This document shows, in pieces, positions 29,068-42,221 of a stretch of 53,895 nucleotides of DNA; the stretch's first letter is position 1; every line of letters begins with the position of its first letter. The translations under genes were made by a program, and so were the position numbers. The stretch lies in the NCBI RefSeq assembly GCF_963678635.1, contig NW_026970622.1, positions 1-53,895 of the forward strand, in the 5' to 3' direction. The notes under the pieces are model-generated. The model made no database searches, was not told the origin of the DNA, and worked only from the letters and a program-made list of their open reading frames with translations. The DNA is from Symsagittifera roscoffensis (taxonomy: Eukaryota > Xenacoelomorpha > Acoela > Convolutidae).

Positions 29068-30285
29068 TATCTGTTTTTATGGCGCGCCTTGGTAGTATTC
29101 TTTTAATATCATGACTGACAGACCCGAGCGTATCCAAAGCGCTCCGAACCGAGCGTACGCTCACAATAAGGACCTTAACGAGGAGTCGGAAGGGTTGCTT
29201 GGAACGCGGAAGCCTTCCGGGTTCCCTGGTTTAGCTTTTTAACCTAGTTAAGACCGAAAGTTCACGTATCGTGAAGGGTGGGGGATCGGCCGTCACGTCG
29301 TTCCCTGAGCGGTATAGGACCAAAACGACTGAAAGATATACAAGAAACCAAACACCAAAAACATAAAAAAAGTAAGCGAAAAAACAAAAAAAAAAACATT
29401 TAAGAAAAATAAAATCAGTAGAAACCATTCCTCAGACGAGTTGTGATCCGATCCTTCCTTTTGATTTTGTTAGATATACTGTTATTACAGGCATTCATAT
29501 CATACAGGATCGTAACGATCAAATTTATGGTCTGTTTCTGGTGCCTGTACTGTAGGGTTGTTTGAATATTTAGGCACGTTGTTGCTAATTTACGCTCAAC
29601 CCGGAAAGGTCATGGGATTATAGCGGAAGACTGATCCAGCAAGCAGCGCAAGGATTAGCAGGAAAGGTCTCAAACACAAAAGCTATCAACTGTTGTGTAT
29701 CGTTAACAAGTTTTATATCCCTTTTGGTGCATAAAGTACGATATCAATCTGTGGGGGGGGGGGGCTCGACAATGACTACACTGTAGTTATTCTCCACTGA
29801 GTTGCGAATTTCCGAGTTAAGCACCTTAATTCGGATATTGAACGGACCCGGAGGGGTATATTACTATTCAAACTACTATTTCGGTTACTCATATTAATAT
29901 TCCTATCATGTTTTGCAGCCAAAAAGACCGTAAAAAAACCGGTTTTTAGGGTCAAAATAATGATGTTTTCATCCCCCACAAATCGCAATTTCGAGATATC
30001 GACATTTTTTGAAATGGAAAAAGGAGCTAAGTTAGTGAGTTACCTTGCAATTTGACTAACATAACTGAAGGAGCCGGTTGAACTTAGTTTGGACGTTGTT
30101 GGAACTAATTGGGTGCAGAAATCCCTTCTTTCTTTATTTTTGAAAAAACGAAAAGCCACAAAAAGAAAAATTTTCGAAACTTTTGAGTGAAAATTGCTGT
30201 TCGGACAACATACACTACTGAATCGACAAATTGTGAAACCCGTTTGCCAACAACTTTCCTGGCCCCCGGTGAAATCGAATCTAAC
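29068..30285 (+). other. Decayed 5' leader of the plus-strand copy
   Basis: It is the reverse-complement counterpart of about 25050-26320: the T-rich tract appears as A-rich, and the palindrome region is degraded near 29780. A run of 12 G lies at 29753-29764. The gag-proximal half of the leader and the gag start are missing. Confidence 0.65.
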
Positions 30286-31860
30286 GAGGAACGGACGTGG
30301 AACTGAAGGAAATGAGAATAGAATGTTAAAAAGTGAATCTAATCCTGTATAACAAGGCCACCATTTCGCTTCTTCGACCGGGACTTTTGATCGAGAGGAA
30401 AAGTCCGAACTGTCCGACATTTCGATTGAAAATCCAGCAGTATGAGGCTCACCTACTGACAATACGATGATGCACGTGATGACAGAGAAAGCTGAAAACG
30501 CCTACTTGTTTTCGGAACGAGTCAAGAACACTTTAGAAAATTTTTTCTCCGTATAGTATGGTAACGGAAAACAGTTGACGGAAAAAACATCCAAGAACAG
30601 GAGTAAGACAATGGATAAATTGATGACTTTGAGTCTCAAGTGAACCTGAACAGTTCGACTCATAATTTCAAGGCATCCACAAACATGGAGACTGGCTATT
30701 CGGATCAATTGGGTACGGTCAGAACCATTAACAAGTCTATTGATAGGTTAGAACAGTCAAGAGAGTTCATGACAATCACTCGGACATGCAATCGGGAACA
30801 TTAACCTCACCCGATCAGGGACCACACAAGCGAAAGGAGAGGTAGATTATGAAGGACCATCGAGACAGAGAGGAACACCACGAGTTTCGACCAGTACTAA
30901 GCTGCGAGGAACGAACAAGATGATGCCACCATTAGTGACTCCAATGCTCGACAGCGGATCATCAATGGAAGAGGCAATGACCAGGATAGCATGGGTGAGC
31001 AGGGTGAACAGATTTCAATAAGAATGAGTGAACTAGAAAGAGAAAGCCTGCGGGTGGAAATAAACCGTAACAGACAGGATGTTATTTGAAGCGAAAAACG
31101 TTTACAGGAAAAGACAGACGAGTACATGACCAGAAACTTGTCGCAAATGACAAGGGAAGCTGATGAAAGAGATAAAGGATTGAGAGTCGATCTAAAGCAC
31201 CTTCGAAGTCAACAAGAGCAGACCCTTGGGAATCTCGAGACAATGATAGACACGATGATGGAAAGACGCACTCAGGCGATCATGGACTGACTGGACGGTC
31301 TCCTGGGAAACAGAAAGGAGCGAATATAGAAATAAAGTCTACAAATAGAGGAGCGCACTCAAAAGAGGCCAGCAGAGAGCCGAGAGTGACTTTCAACGAG
31401 CATTCGAACAGAGGAAAAACTTATATGTCAATGAGAGGAACGGAGAACTCTTACGGCAACGCCACTGGGAATAACAGACCGAGTAATCCCACAAATATCA
31501 GGGGAGGCTCTATTGGCAGTAGGCCGATCTCGAACAATCGACCTACGCGAGACGCACATGCGAATGGAAGAGGTGATTCCACAAATTGAAATCACTCGAG
31601 TCAGGGAAGAGCTCAGCCTAGCGACTGGGACAGGAGGGTAAATCCAGATCCTCAAATAGCAGAGATGAATGATCAAGCGGGATATTCACAGGATACAACA
31701 GCAACGGCGACAGCGTTCAAACCTCTGAACAAGTCCTTGGGAACTTTTCTCACAAGGTTATCTAGGACCAATGAGCGCAGTCAGAATTCTAAAAGGGTGT
31801 TCAATAAACTGAGATGTTATGAGGATGAATCCGACGGTTGTATGTACACCTGGATAGAAC
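30286..31860 (+). pseudogene. Decayed gag, plus orientation
   Basis: Fragments in shifting frames match gag of copies 1-3: a STGTFDRE-SELSDIS block near 30375-30425, coiled-coil words near 31010-31300, the Gly/Arg-rich tail at 31386-31589 and the start of the capsid part (TAFKPLNKSLGTFLTRLSRTNERS) at 31665-31860. It has many stops and indels, so it is the oldest copy in the window. Confidence 0.75.
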
Positions 31861-32080
31861 AAAGATGGATTTGCACCCATAACATTCAATTCTATACGCC
31901 ACTTCTGGTTTCAGGTCAATGGAAAAGGAGGATTCTGAAGAGGATATATACGTTTCCATTTTCCTCGTCGTGATTTGATCTGCGCATTGGTGATATCGCG
32001 CACTTTTTTTTCTGATGTCTGACAAGGATTTCATCGATATTGAGCCATCAAGATGGGTGGTTAATCGCTGCCAAAATTAC
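31861..32080. other. Unassigned stretch
   Basis: Between decayed gag and the decayed PLE. I see no clear gene or repeat. It may be decayed gag or PLE beyond recognition. Confidence 0.3.
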
Positions 32081-32772
32081 GGGGCTTCCTTTTCTCAGCC
32101 ATCTTCTTTTTGCTTCTGCCCTCCCTGATGATCTTTTCAAGTGCGTGTGATGCAATTTGCGACGACCAACTTTACGGATATTGGTTATCCAACCAATGTT
32201 TACGGTTGATTTCAATCGCTTTATCATAGTCTTCCCAAGTTGATGTACTGCTGAAAACCTGGCGAAGAGTTCCTTCAGTCACACTTCTCTTGTACTGAAG
32301 AAGTGGGCAACTTCTAAAATTTAGATTGGCATCTGTATCTGTTGGTTTCTGATATTACTTACAGTTAATTTTTCTATTTTTGTCAATACTAATTTTTAAA
32401 TCCATAAATGCTAACTTCCTATTTGTGTTTGGTGACTGAATTGTGAACTGTAATTTTGGATGTAGTAAGTTTGCTGCCCGTAGTACTTTTTTCGGATCAC
32501 CCTTGACTGATCTCAGCGTATCGTCAACGTAACGGAGAAGAAACGTAGCTTGCTGCACTGACATAATTTCCTCCCTCATTGCGATGCATTTTCCGCAGTA
32601 CCAGATGGTTCCACTGATTTTTTAATACTCATCCTCTGAAATATCACCGCATTTTATCTGTTACCAGTTCAATTAGCTTTTCGATTCCGCGCCTATTGAC
32701 CTGTACGTGACCTTCTTCTTGCAGTCGGGATATATTCCATTGAGATCTTTTTCGGGCATAAACTTTTCGGGA
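32081..32772 (-). pseudogene. Decayed Penelope-like element fragment
   Basis: A minus-strand piece matching the PLE at 564-2714: RT motif C region FLLRYVDDTLRSVKGD and LAFMDLKISID at 32355-32579, then the WYQKPTDTD- and STSWEDYDKAI-like parts downstream, plus remains of the PHD cysteines near 32580-32740. Several stops are present. It ends exactly where the 3' LTR of copy 2 begins, so it was truncated there or cut by that insertion. Confidence 0.72.
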
Positions 32773-33672
32773 TGTAACATTCGCCCGGAAGTACATATCG
32801 ACGGTAAATAAAGCTAGGTTCTAAGACGACTGGCCAACCTCTAAACAGAGCTCTACATCTTTTCACCGTCTCTACCAAAGCCAGTTCTTTTGGCGACCTT
32901 TTCAACATAGGGTCGACAAAAACGTTACGGACCTCCGGCTTCGACCAGAACGCTCATAATAACTTTTTTACATGCAAAATTAGTGAGCTCATGGCTTGGT
33001 CTCTGTATCCCCAGACCACGAGGTCACTCCTAAAAACAGGGCTAGTACTATTTGTTATATTACGATTGTTTTTGTTCAGTAGATCAAAATCATCATCTCC
33101 ATCGAAGATGGAATAGCCCTTTCCCCAAATTCCTAGCTTTTCATCGTCGGAAAATGAATTCAGATGTTAAAAAAACTCAATTCAGGACATAATCGAGAAG
33201 CTAAAAGTTTTTATAAAATGTTTTTAGCTCAAGTCCCGAGAACCCTCCGGATTCTTGAATCCGGGGAAATAACACCCTTATCTCCTCTCCGGAGGGCTGT
33301 TTTCTACCCTTCACCGTTGTTGTGAATGGCCTTGCGACACAATCAGTGCAACTCAGAGCGGTCTCTGCTAACCCTGCTATTCGTTCAATTCTCGTTGTTA
33401 TTTTTATCGCAATTCTCGTTGTTGTCGCCGTTGCAACTATTGTTGTTCTGTTTTTTATTTCAGATTTCTTCCAAAATGGCCGTTTTTGACGTTTCTCAGA
33501 AGTGTGACGTCACAGTTCGAATTTTTAAATTTTAAGAATTTCCGAATCCTTCAGCTTTCACAATTGTCTAATTGTCTGAATAACACTGTTAATCCTTCAA
33601 AACTGCCAATTCGGAAGGTTAGCTGCTAATATTACGAAACTGCATTTTCGTCCATTCTGGTCGAATGTCACA
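32773..33672 (-). repeat. 3' LTR of copy 2
   Basis: A 900-bp LTR from TGTAACATTCG to CGAATGTCACA with a TATA-like box (33209-33215) and the co-varied CCCTCCGG/CCGGAGGG arms. A G-rich PPT (TCCGGGGAGTA in sense) abuts it at 33673-33683. Confidence 0.9.
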
Positions 33673-34531
33673 TACTCCCCGGACAACCCGGTCAATGTCC
33701 CCATTGAATCTCGCAATGTTCGTAAAAATGGTACAGTGTCATCGAACAGAATTTAACAAATGCACGAAATTACTCTTATCCACGTCATATCGACTCACTG
33801 CAGAATATAAATGGCATCATACTGCACTACTATAGCCTTCCAAATTCTTTCACTAATCTGCACTTTCGAGGATATGACGTAAGATAAAACATTTTTTCTG
33901 GCTTCCAATGTAAACGCCCTGATTTTAAAATTTTCTCTCCTACGTTTTAAAAGGCGTTAGTTTGCAGGACAGTCCTGCCAACCAACAAGCATAAATTATC
34001 CTTCTATGCTTCTTCCCCTTCGGAAATTTTAGTTGTTATGGGTCCTGAATATTAAAATTGAGGAACTCTGTGGTTAGAAAGAACAATGAAACAATCTTCC
34101 TCTTCAGGAGAATATCCAAGTCTTTCATATCACCACAAAGTGACCAGTCATCCTAGTTGATTATAAACAATCATACAGGCTGGATTATTTAATTATACTC
34201 TTCGCTCAAGCCTTTCTAAATAGATAGTAAGTGTCTCTAAAGCCACTAACTAAAATCAAAATGCAAATTTATAATTGCAACAATTTCTTTAATGTTCAAA
34301 ACTTAACTAAATGTTTTCTTTCAGTTTTCAATTACTACTTGGTTGCTTAGTTTCTCACTTGAGTTTTTGTCACACATATAAAACATTTCTGAGTTTGAAC
34401 TTCTTCAATTTTCATCACTTCTTTGCTTCTTCTTTTTTCATCGTTTAGAAGTTCTAAAACTTCTAAATTCTTCTAATTTTCTTTCTTTTCGCATCTTGTT
34501 TTTCGACCATTTGTCAATATTCCATATCCTC
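33673..34531 (-). other. 3' UTR of copy 2
   Basis: Collinear with the 3' UTR of copy 1. Noncoding; it includes a one-mismatch version of the long palindrome near 34446-34465. Confidence 0.75.
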
Positions 34532-36768
34532 CTACTGCAACATTGACTCTGCACTTTCAGTTTTCGTGTCTTGCAACACATCGTTAGCTATTCTGACGCT
34601 GTTGGAAGCAGTCCTCCAACACTTCTGCTCTTCTACCCTTTGTTTACAACAAGGTAGGGGATCCACGTTAGATTCTCTGTTCCTGCAGAAGCTGTTGTGA
34701 AGGCACAACGTCACGTTTCTCTCCAAATCTTCCTTCAACATCTCTTCTTTCTCCCTTCCATTACGTTCACTCGTACTGGAAATTCTCTTTACGCCGGTGG
34801 TCACTGCATTCCAATGAGTTACGAAAGCTCGCTTAAAAGCTCCTGCCCCAATGTCCAGCTGATACACACTGTACACTCTGCCGTGCTTCGACATATGCTT
34901 CTTGGCATATTCGTACAACCACGCAGTCATGTTGGCTCTAAACCATGGCATCAGTCGTCTTCTTGCCCATATCTTTTTTACTTCCATCGGAATGTTGCAC
35001 ATTGTCTCAAAAAGATCTAAGCCTTTTAGACAATCCAATTTCTGCAATTGTTCTCTCGTTGTCGCCTCCTGTCTATTTTTTTCCTTCACGTGAGCTTCCA
35101 AGCATCGTATCGCCATCATGACTCCTACTATCACTATCGTTATGGGCCGTGATGAGTCTGGTAAACCCATGGAGAGCAGCTCTCCAGAATCCCAGATCAA
35201 CACCAAATTGCTACGCTCGGAGTACCACCGTATTTGCAGCAAGCAATGGCAGGGAAACTCGTCATGTGCCAACATGATGCTCCTCCAATTACGCTTTCCC
35301 GAAGCTTCCAGTAGTGGTTCCACTTCCATCATCACTCGGTGCACTTCATCATTCTCATCTACTGTATTGTATTTCCGTAACGGTTGATCCTCTCTGTTTT
35401 TGTCTCTCAAAGTCACTGAAGTTCCCACTGACGTATCCCATGAACTTCCTTCCCAGTATCAATTCTAACTCCTCCTTAGTTCTCTCTGGAACTGCTGAGA
35501 ACATTTTGCACAGTAAATCGTAAGACTTTACTGACATTCTCGCTAGTCTTACACACTTTAGCACTGAGAAGGCTTGATCCACAATCGTTCTCGTACTTTT
35601 TACATCCAGAGCTACGAAATGCACTGAGTATCTTCTCTTGCACATTGGAGCTAATGTCGATCCCACCAAATATCGCGCTCACGATGGTCTGCAATAAGTT
35701 TCACTGTGTCGGATCTTCATTTCCGCCTCGATCGCTTCCCTCCATTTTCCTTTGTGCTTTTGCTCAGTCTGCAAAACACCTGGGAACTTTTCTACACTGA
35801 TGGCCGTGACCATCTCATGTTTCTGTTCTAGATTCAATAGTGACTCTAAAGAACCAAACATACTGTAGAATCCTAGTGCAGTCACTAGATTCACCTCGGT
35901 TCCTCCATTGCAATCTGCGATCAACTCCGTTTCCGCTTTTGCTTGATGACAATGTTCCCAAACAAAATTGTCAACTGCTTGTGTTGTCTCTCTAGGGTTT
36001 TCACGCAATCCAGGCTTCCACAAATGTGACGTTCCAATCCACAGACTTCTGCCAGACAGCTACCAGGTTTGACCCAGTCTTCTGGTCCCCAGCCAGGCAA
36101 CTCCACTTTATCTTCCCCGTTGCTCTTAGAGGCTGTTGTCATCACATTATATATGATATTAAGATCACGCAGGTTACAATCTGCATTTAGTTCTCTCTGC
36201 ACATATTGTGTTGCCTGTAGTATCGAATCAGCATTAGATCTAGGACACCATGATGGTCTCATCAGTTCCCACACTACCATCAAGCTCGTTCTCAGGAATT
36301 CATCTGAGAATCCCAATACAAACTCCACTCGTTTGTCGGATACTGGCACGGAAGGTGCAGCCACCTTTTCTTCTAAGACTAGTCCCAGCTTGTAAGACTA
36401 GTCTGCGGAATAGTAGCGCTCTTAATCGTTGCAATTCTCGACGTCCAGAACCTTAGCAACACTGCTTGCTCGTAATCAAAGAAGTAATCGCGTATGTCTT
36501 CACTGAGGAAGGGGTTGTACGCTATCCCTATGGCTCCGGACACGTAACTGTATGACATCTTTCTGATCGGTCTACAGTATTCACTGGATTTCGGCAGTGC
36601 TCCCATATATTCCTTAGTGAGCCTCAGCTCCTTGTTTGAGAATCTCCTGACTTCGTCTATTTTCCTCATGGGTTCTAGCTCCAAGGGTTCTTTCATGTAA
36701 CCCTCATTCGTTTGCTTTGATGTATATCCAGCAGGGCTAGCAAGAGTAAGGCATCCTGACACAATTTC
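34532..36768 (-). pseudogene. Second polyprotein of copy 2, C-terminal segment
   Basis: Open pieces at 34532-35428, 35355-35669, 35679-36023, 35921-36364 and 36379-36768 align in order with 4409-6640 of copy 1, separated by small frameshifts. The piece at 35355-35669 bridges the position of the copy 1 TAG and shows that the frame was continuous. Function unknown. Confidence 0.75.
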
Positions 36769-36778
36769 TGAATTAAAA

Positions 36779-39730
36779 CATCTCCATGTATCCACCGGCG
36801 GGTTGATCTATTAATACAGTCTCCGACACTGCCAGTCGGTTATATTCCACTGGTTTTAATTGTCCCACAACACTTATCTTTCCGTGGTTCATGGGAAACG
36901 GTTTAAAATTTTTCATGGTACTATTTCCACATTGGCTGAGTATTTCCATTTCTACTGTTGCTCCAGTCAGAGTGCGGTCACTCCTTTTGGATTTATAACC
37001 TGTTGATTTTATCCCTGCCATGAGAATGGGTGGCACCATTGCTACATCCGTCAACATTCTGTCTGTGCCATGCAATCGATCATCACCTTGTCACAAATCC
37101 ATGACTTCTTCGACTCGTTTCCTTATCGCTGAGTTGACAGCTTTTATCGATGTTTCCGAATCCACCTACGTCTTTCCCGCTCTCCCCGGTATCACTTTGC
37201 TGCCTAGTTTCATGTTCATCTCATTGATCTTATCAATCACCAATTTCGATCCCATCGTTACTTTCCTGGTTCTTGACAGATATACCACTTCTCCTTTATC
37301 TTCTTGCGGCGTCATCTTGATAGGAGAGTTTGCTTCACTTTCGTCAGTGGCTGAGTCGATTAACAACTCACTCAACCTCCGTTCACACTCGTCTAGTTTG
37401 TCAAGGACTTCCCGCATTAGTGGTCGGTTGAGACCTACTTTCAAAATGGACTGGGTTCCGTAGCTCTGAACTACTGTCCAGACTTCTTCCATGAAGGCCA
37501 CTCTGTCCAATCTACATCCCGTCCTATTTTCATGGTCTCGGTGATGCACCTCCCACTCTTCTTTGGATAACCTTCCCAAGAAGGGTACTCTGGCAGCGCA
37601 TTCTATCCTTCTTCTCCTTGTTGATTCCATGAGGAGTCTTTGTTCATTGTCATTAAAATTGCCCGGAGAGCTGCTCTCCGGCAAATCCCGGTTCATTTCC
37701 ACAAAAGCCGACGGAGGTTCCAGTGTCGAAGTACCTTCGTTTGCTGGTTCATTCGTTTCCAACGTATCGGCGTTGTTTTCAAAGTCACTGAGAAAATTGA
37801 AATTCAGGCTGGATACACCTCCTGTCGATGCCTTATCGTCTTCCTTCTCAGCTTGATTGGTGTCCTGATGCATAGTTTCCTCCGATCGACAGCTTCCTCC
37901 CTGCCCATCATCTCCTTCTGATGTATCTTTCGAACTTGAGGGTCCTTGCTTTTCAGTCTTGGCCCCTTCCGGAAATTTTGGTATGATTAGCCTGCCGGCT
38001 GATTTATCTTCCTCATCTCCATGGACTACTTTGATTTCCTCATAACCGAAGGGTGCCAGGAAGGTTCTCGTCTGCAGCGATCCTCCCATTGTTAACTCCG
38101 GTTTCACACTAGTCAAAATCAGGGAGGCCTGAGGTAATTCAGCTCTATCTCTCATCCTCATAGGCGCTCGGTTTAACTTCGCCCATTCCCTGTCAAATCC
38201 TCCAGGCTTAGGAGTCGCGGCATTGCTTATTCGCCTTCTCGCCGCTTGATCCAAGTAGGCAAATCGTGTATGCTGTAACACTGCGGCATTTCTGCCCACA
38301 AAACACGGATCCATCGTTTCCGCGAATTTCGCTACCCTCCTTTCATTGGTCTCAAACGCTCTCAATCTAGGATTTTGTACTACGGAGACTGCTCCGAGCA
38401 ACATCCTTCTTATCAGAGGGAATTCAGGGATTTCCTCTGGCAGCTTGTTGTAATCACCCCAGTATTTCGTTTCTTCTCTCACCTTGTGGTATGCCGCAGT
38501 GAGACGAATAATCCTGGTGATCTCACCATTTGTCCTGTCATAGGGCCTCAGGTTCCAGAGCTTCGGAAATATCTCAATGTGCCCTCTCTCTACTTCTCCC
38601 ATACGATCACGGAAGTGATCGTCAAAGTTGAAGACCGTCATTTCTGGCTCTGATAGCTTTGCAAACAACAGATCTTCGCTCATGAGTTCTCGCAATACGT
38701 GCTGCTCACACCAGTTCAGCGTACTCCCGTCCACTGCTGATATGAGGTTCATGTGCAGCACCGACCTCCTGTATGCTTCCACCTTAACATCAGGGAACGC
38801 AAACGTGACTGCTGGTCCATAGATCACTGTCACAAACTCCGTGGCTCCTCTGATCAACGCTAAGGGATCGGTCATCATAGCTAAGCTTAGATCAGTTAGC
38901 GGGGGCACGCCCCCAGCATGTCGTCTCACGTCTTCTTTCCTCTCAATAGTCTCATCCTCTCCTGTTCCAAAGCGATTCTGCTGCAGGAGATACTGGATAA
39001 GAGTGTGCCTCAAATCTCTTATCTTATTCCAAGAATCCGTGGTTTTCTTCACGTCGAATCTCCTCACATTCTCTCTCATCTGCTCTGGGTAACGTGTCAA
39101 GTTCATCAGTCCTCCCAAGTTTCCATGTGTTATCATGATCAATGTTAGAAGTCCATCTAACCGCAAGTTCTGAACTCCTTCAGCGAGCAGTACCGCCGGT
39201 CCTTTGACAAAAATTTCTGCTCCAAACGTCACCAACAAGGCTAGTAGTTCAACGATTGATACTTCCACTACTGCTTTGAGGAATTCTTTTATCAAGTATC
39301 GAGAGAGTTTTGGGTAGACTTTCGCTGAGAAGGACGCGGTCCATCCGGCTCCCAACACTTCCAGCATGCTATCAGTCCGTTCAAAGCCTTCTTCCCTCAT
39401 CACTTCCTGGGTCCAAAAAGTTTCCAGGGTGACTTGGCACACTTTGCTTATAAACTCGGCTGCCTTCTCTTCAGCATTTTCGGCCAGGTTCACCTCCTTT
39501 ACCAAGTAGGCATGGATCTTCCTGATCAATACTGGGCCTTGCTCAAAAGTATCCGAACCCAAGGCCGCTACTCGAGGAGTTAGGTGTAGCCACTGGTTAG
39601 CCTCTGGTTTGATTCTCAAAACCATCGCTTCCAAGTGAGCTCTAGTTTCCTTGGAATTCTTTCTTCTCTCTCTTTCCTCCTTTATGTCTATTCCTCGGAA
39701 CCATAAATCATTCGACATCGCTACGATCAC
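36779..39730 (-). pseudogene. Second polyprotein of copy 2, middle segment
   Basis: A single open frame of 854 codons (39730-37166), followed by 37075-36779 after a small break. It spans the equivalents of three separate frames in copy 1 (9845-10708 C-terminal part, 8484-9848 and most of 6808-8487), proving that these were one protein. Protein conservation with copy 1 is high through the folded parts and lower in the acidic Ser/Glu linker. No known domain is recognised. Confidence 0.78.
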
Positions 39731-40748
39731 TCGATGGTCGTCTTCTTGAGCTGTCGGCTGAAGTTGGACAGTTCCAACGCCAGCACCTCGTCCAACACTG
39801 GCATGTGTAGTGAATGGTCCTTAAATCCTCTCAGTGCATTCGAGATATCCGACCACACCGCAGGTAGTTCAGCCCTGAGTGGTCTCAGATTCTCCATCTC
39901 TATCTCGCGATTTGGCGCCGATATGATCACATCAAATTTCCCTTCCGAGAGCAAAGACACAATCGCATACACGACCTTTAGTCCATCATGGAGACGTGCA
40001 TACCCCGGAGACAGCGCGAACACGGCTCTCGGTGTCATCTTGGTGAAGGAAACCTCTTTCAGGGTATCCACTAATTCACCCATTGACTCAAGGATATCTT
40101 TTATCGCTGGCCATACAGCGCTTTCTGCCGTCGTAGACTCTCTGAGTCTGCTCAGGAGACCCCTACTGTGTAAATGGTCATTGATGCCAGCAAACACGAT
40201 TGTGATTGGGTTCATCTCTGTCTGTCTTTGTACTCCGATCGCCATTGACACGGATTGCATTAGGTCCAGATCGACCGCTGCCAACATTATAATATCCGGC
40301 CAAAACAGAGACTTGGAAGTATGTACGAAGTCTGAATTCGCGACTATCAGAATCTTGGCCTTCCTCATTTCTGCCTTGTCGTACGCGGCAAAGATGGTCT
40401 CATCTTTCTTTATCGCTTTCAGCCCGCCGTATCTTTGGACATCACCTTCTTGATTCACTTGCTTCGGGTACGCCCTTTCTTTCACGAAGCCTGGGGGTGC
40501 TTTCATCAGTCCGAACATCTTGGCATATTGTCCAATCGGTGCCCTCGTCGTCAAGAATCTCCCCGGTCTTTCTTCCCGATTTCCTTCATCGTGATTTAGT
40601 CTCACGTCTTGTAACGGTCTTGCGTTCACTGGGCCCATTGTGTTATTAGAGGGCAGTCCCTCCAGATCAGCAAATCTCAAGGCCGTCGTGGAGCTGAAGT
40701 TTATACCAGCAGCTATCAACCAATCTACGCCTGCTATCGATTACAGTC
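39727..40748 (-). pseudogene. Second polyprotein of copy 2, second SGNH-like region
   Basis: An open frame with VANSDFVHTSKSLFWPDII followed in frame by FAGINDHLHSRGLLSRL, confirming continuity where copy 1 has a frameshift. It ends at 39727 after NFSRQLK, where copy 2 has its own deletion. The catalytic SGNH domain itself is gone, lost with the large deletion whose edge is 40748. Confidence 0.75.
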
Positions 40749-41290
40749 CGATTTAAAACATCCCGCAGTAATTCGAAATTTCCCTCGCCTATTTTCCCTT
40801 GTAAGTGTTCTATCTCTGGGAAAAACCGGTTTGTCAGATTCTAGTTCATGTGACGAGGGGCGTTCCGGAAAATTCGAGCAGCTCGATAGATCTTCGTCCG
40901 TTTCAGACTTCAATGAAAACAATTTATGAATAGATTTTAATTTATCAATTCTTATTAAAATTTTATATTTATTGGCATAAAAAGGACAGTCTTTCACACT
41001 ATGTTTCTTCAAGTTTTGTGTCTCTTCATAGTCGGTCCTCATCGGCAAAGCGTAAACAAGTTTCTTTCCACGCTGGATTAAAACCGTGGTGTCCAGTGTG
41101 TTCAATAACACACTGACACACAGTCCGTTTCGAGTTACCGAGAAGCTCCGGCCTAAAATCACCGAACTTTGACTATTTGGATTCGGTACCAAACAAACCT
41201 GTTTACTATTTAAATTCTTCATTCTAAAAATTGCCACCACAGCCTGCCCCGGCTGTAGTTTTATTTTTCTATCTAAAAAAATTGGTACCT
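40749..41290 (-). pseudogene. RT N-terminal remnant of copy 2
   Basis: It matches about 18842-19385 of copy 1 (RMKNLN, LVPNPNSQSSVILGRSFSVT and onward). The protease-RT boundary here has T7 and reads in one frame (PIFLDRKIKLQPGQAVVA). The RT core is deleted. Confidence 0.78.
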
Positions 41291-42221
41291 TGCTTTCGTC
41301 TGTTATTATTTATTAATTGGTTTCTTAACATACTTCCAATCCGGGTTTCTAATCCTTATTAGACCGTTGTTCAAGTCAATCATTACGTCAAAATTCCTGA
41401 CAAAAGTCTCTGCCCAAGATGAATTGGTCGGCGTCGTCCACATTTTCTACTACCAGGAAGCTCATCCAAAGATCAGGTCCCCCTATGTGGAGAAATGTTA
41501 TCGGTGTTCTTCAGTCTACGTAAATCGCTGCTCGATTGGCTGCGGCCAGTCGGAGATTCGTCGCAATTAGATCATCCCTCGTTAAACCCATTCTTTCCCA
41601 AGTTTTTATTGGCATCACACTCACTGCCGCTCCTGTGTCCAGAAGCCCTGTGACTCCGATTTTCTTTCCGTTGGTGTCGAGCAGATGTGCAGTCACATCT
41701 GCTTCGTATCCAAGATCTACTGCGTCTTGCTCCATCATGGCGTCATGGCCTATCCTACGGACTTTGAGTTCCTCCTCACGCAAATAGATCTGCCCTATCT
41801 GGTCACTCTCTGTTGTCACATATGTCGTAGTGTAGATAATGGTTCCATCTACGTTCAGCATCACTTGATACGGTCCATAGACTTCCACGTAGCGCCCATG
41901 AAGCATTTTAATGCGAGGGCCACCCGTTGCTAGTAGTGCTCGCACAGCTCTTGAATCAGTACGTGGCTCCACTTGCCTCAGATAGTCTGCATATGTGTCC
42001 AAATGCATCAAAGTGAACTCTGATGGTTCACTCAGATCTCTGATTACCCGGTGTCCCGCTACCGAGATTATTGACTGTATTTTGCTTCCTTGTGGCACCA
42101 TACCGAACCTCTGCCCGGAGATCACAATAAGTTTCATGCTTAGACTACTTGGTGCTTTTGTTTCTTCGACTTCTGTTGCCTCGAAGGTATTCAGCTTCTC
42201 CTGTAGTTTCTCGTTTTCCAA
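41291..42221 (-). pseudogene. Protease and gag C-terminus of copy 2
   Basis: A continuous frame (42221-41511) from the Glu-rich gag end into protease with LLDTGAAVSVMP. It shows Tyr where copy 1 has the TAA stop. The rest of protease (to 41291) is broken by a stop and indels. Confidence 0.8.

Noticed and set aside
29753-29764. Run of 12 G as a G-quadruplex signal
   Set aside because: Other leaders have only 5-7 G (or C) at this place, so it looks like homopolymer expansion in a decayed copy.
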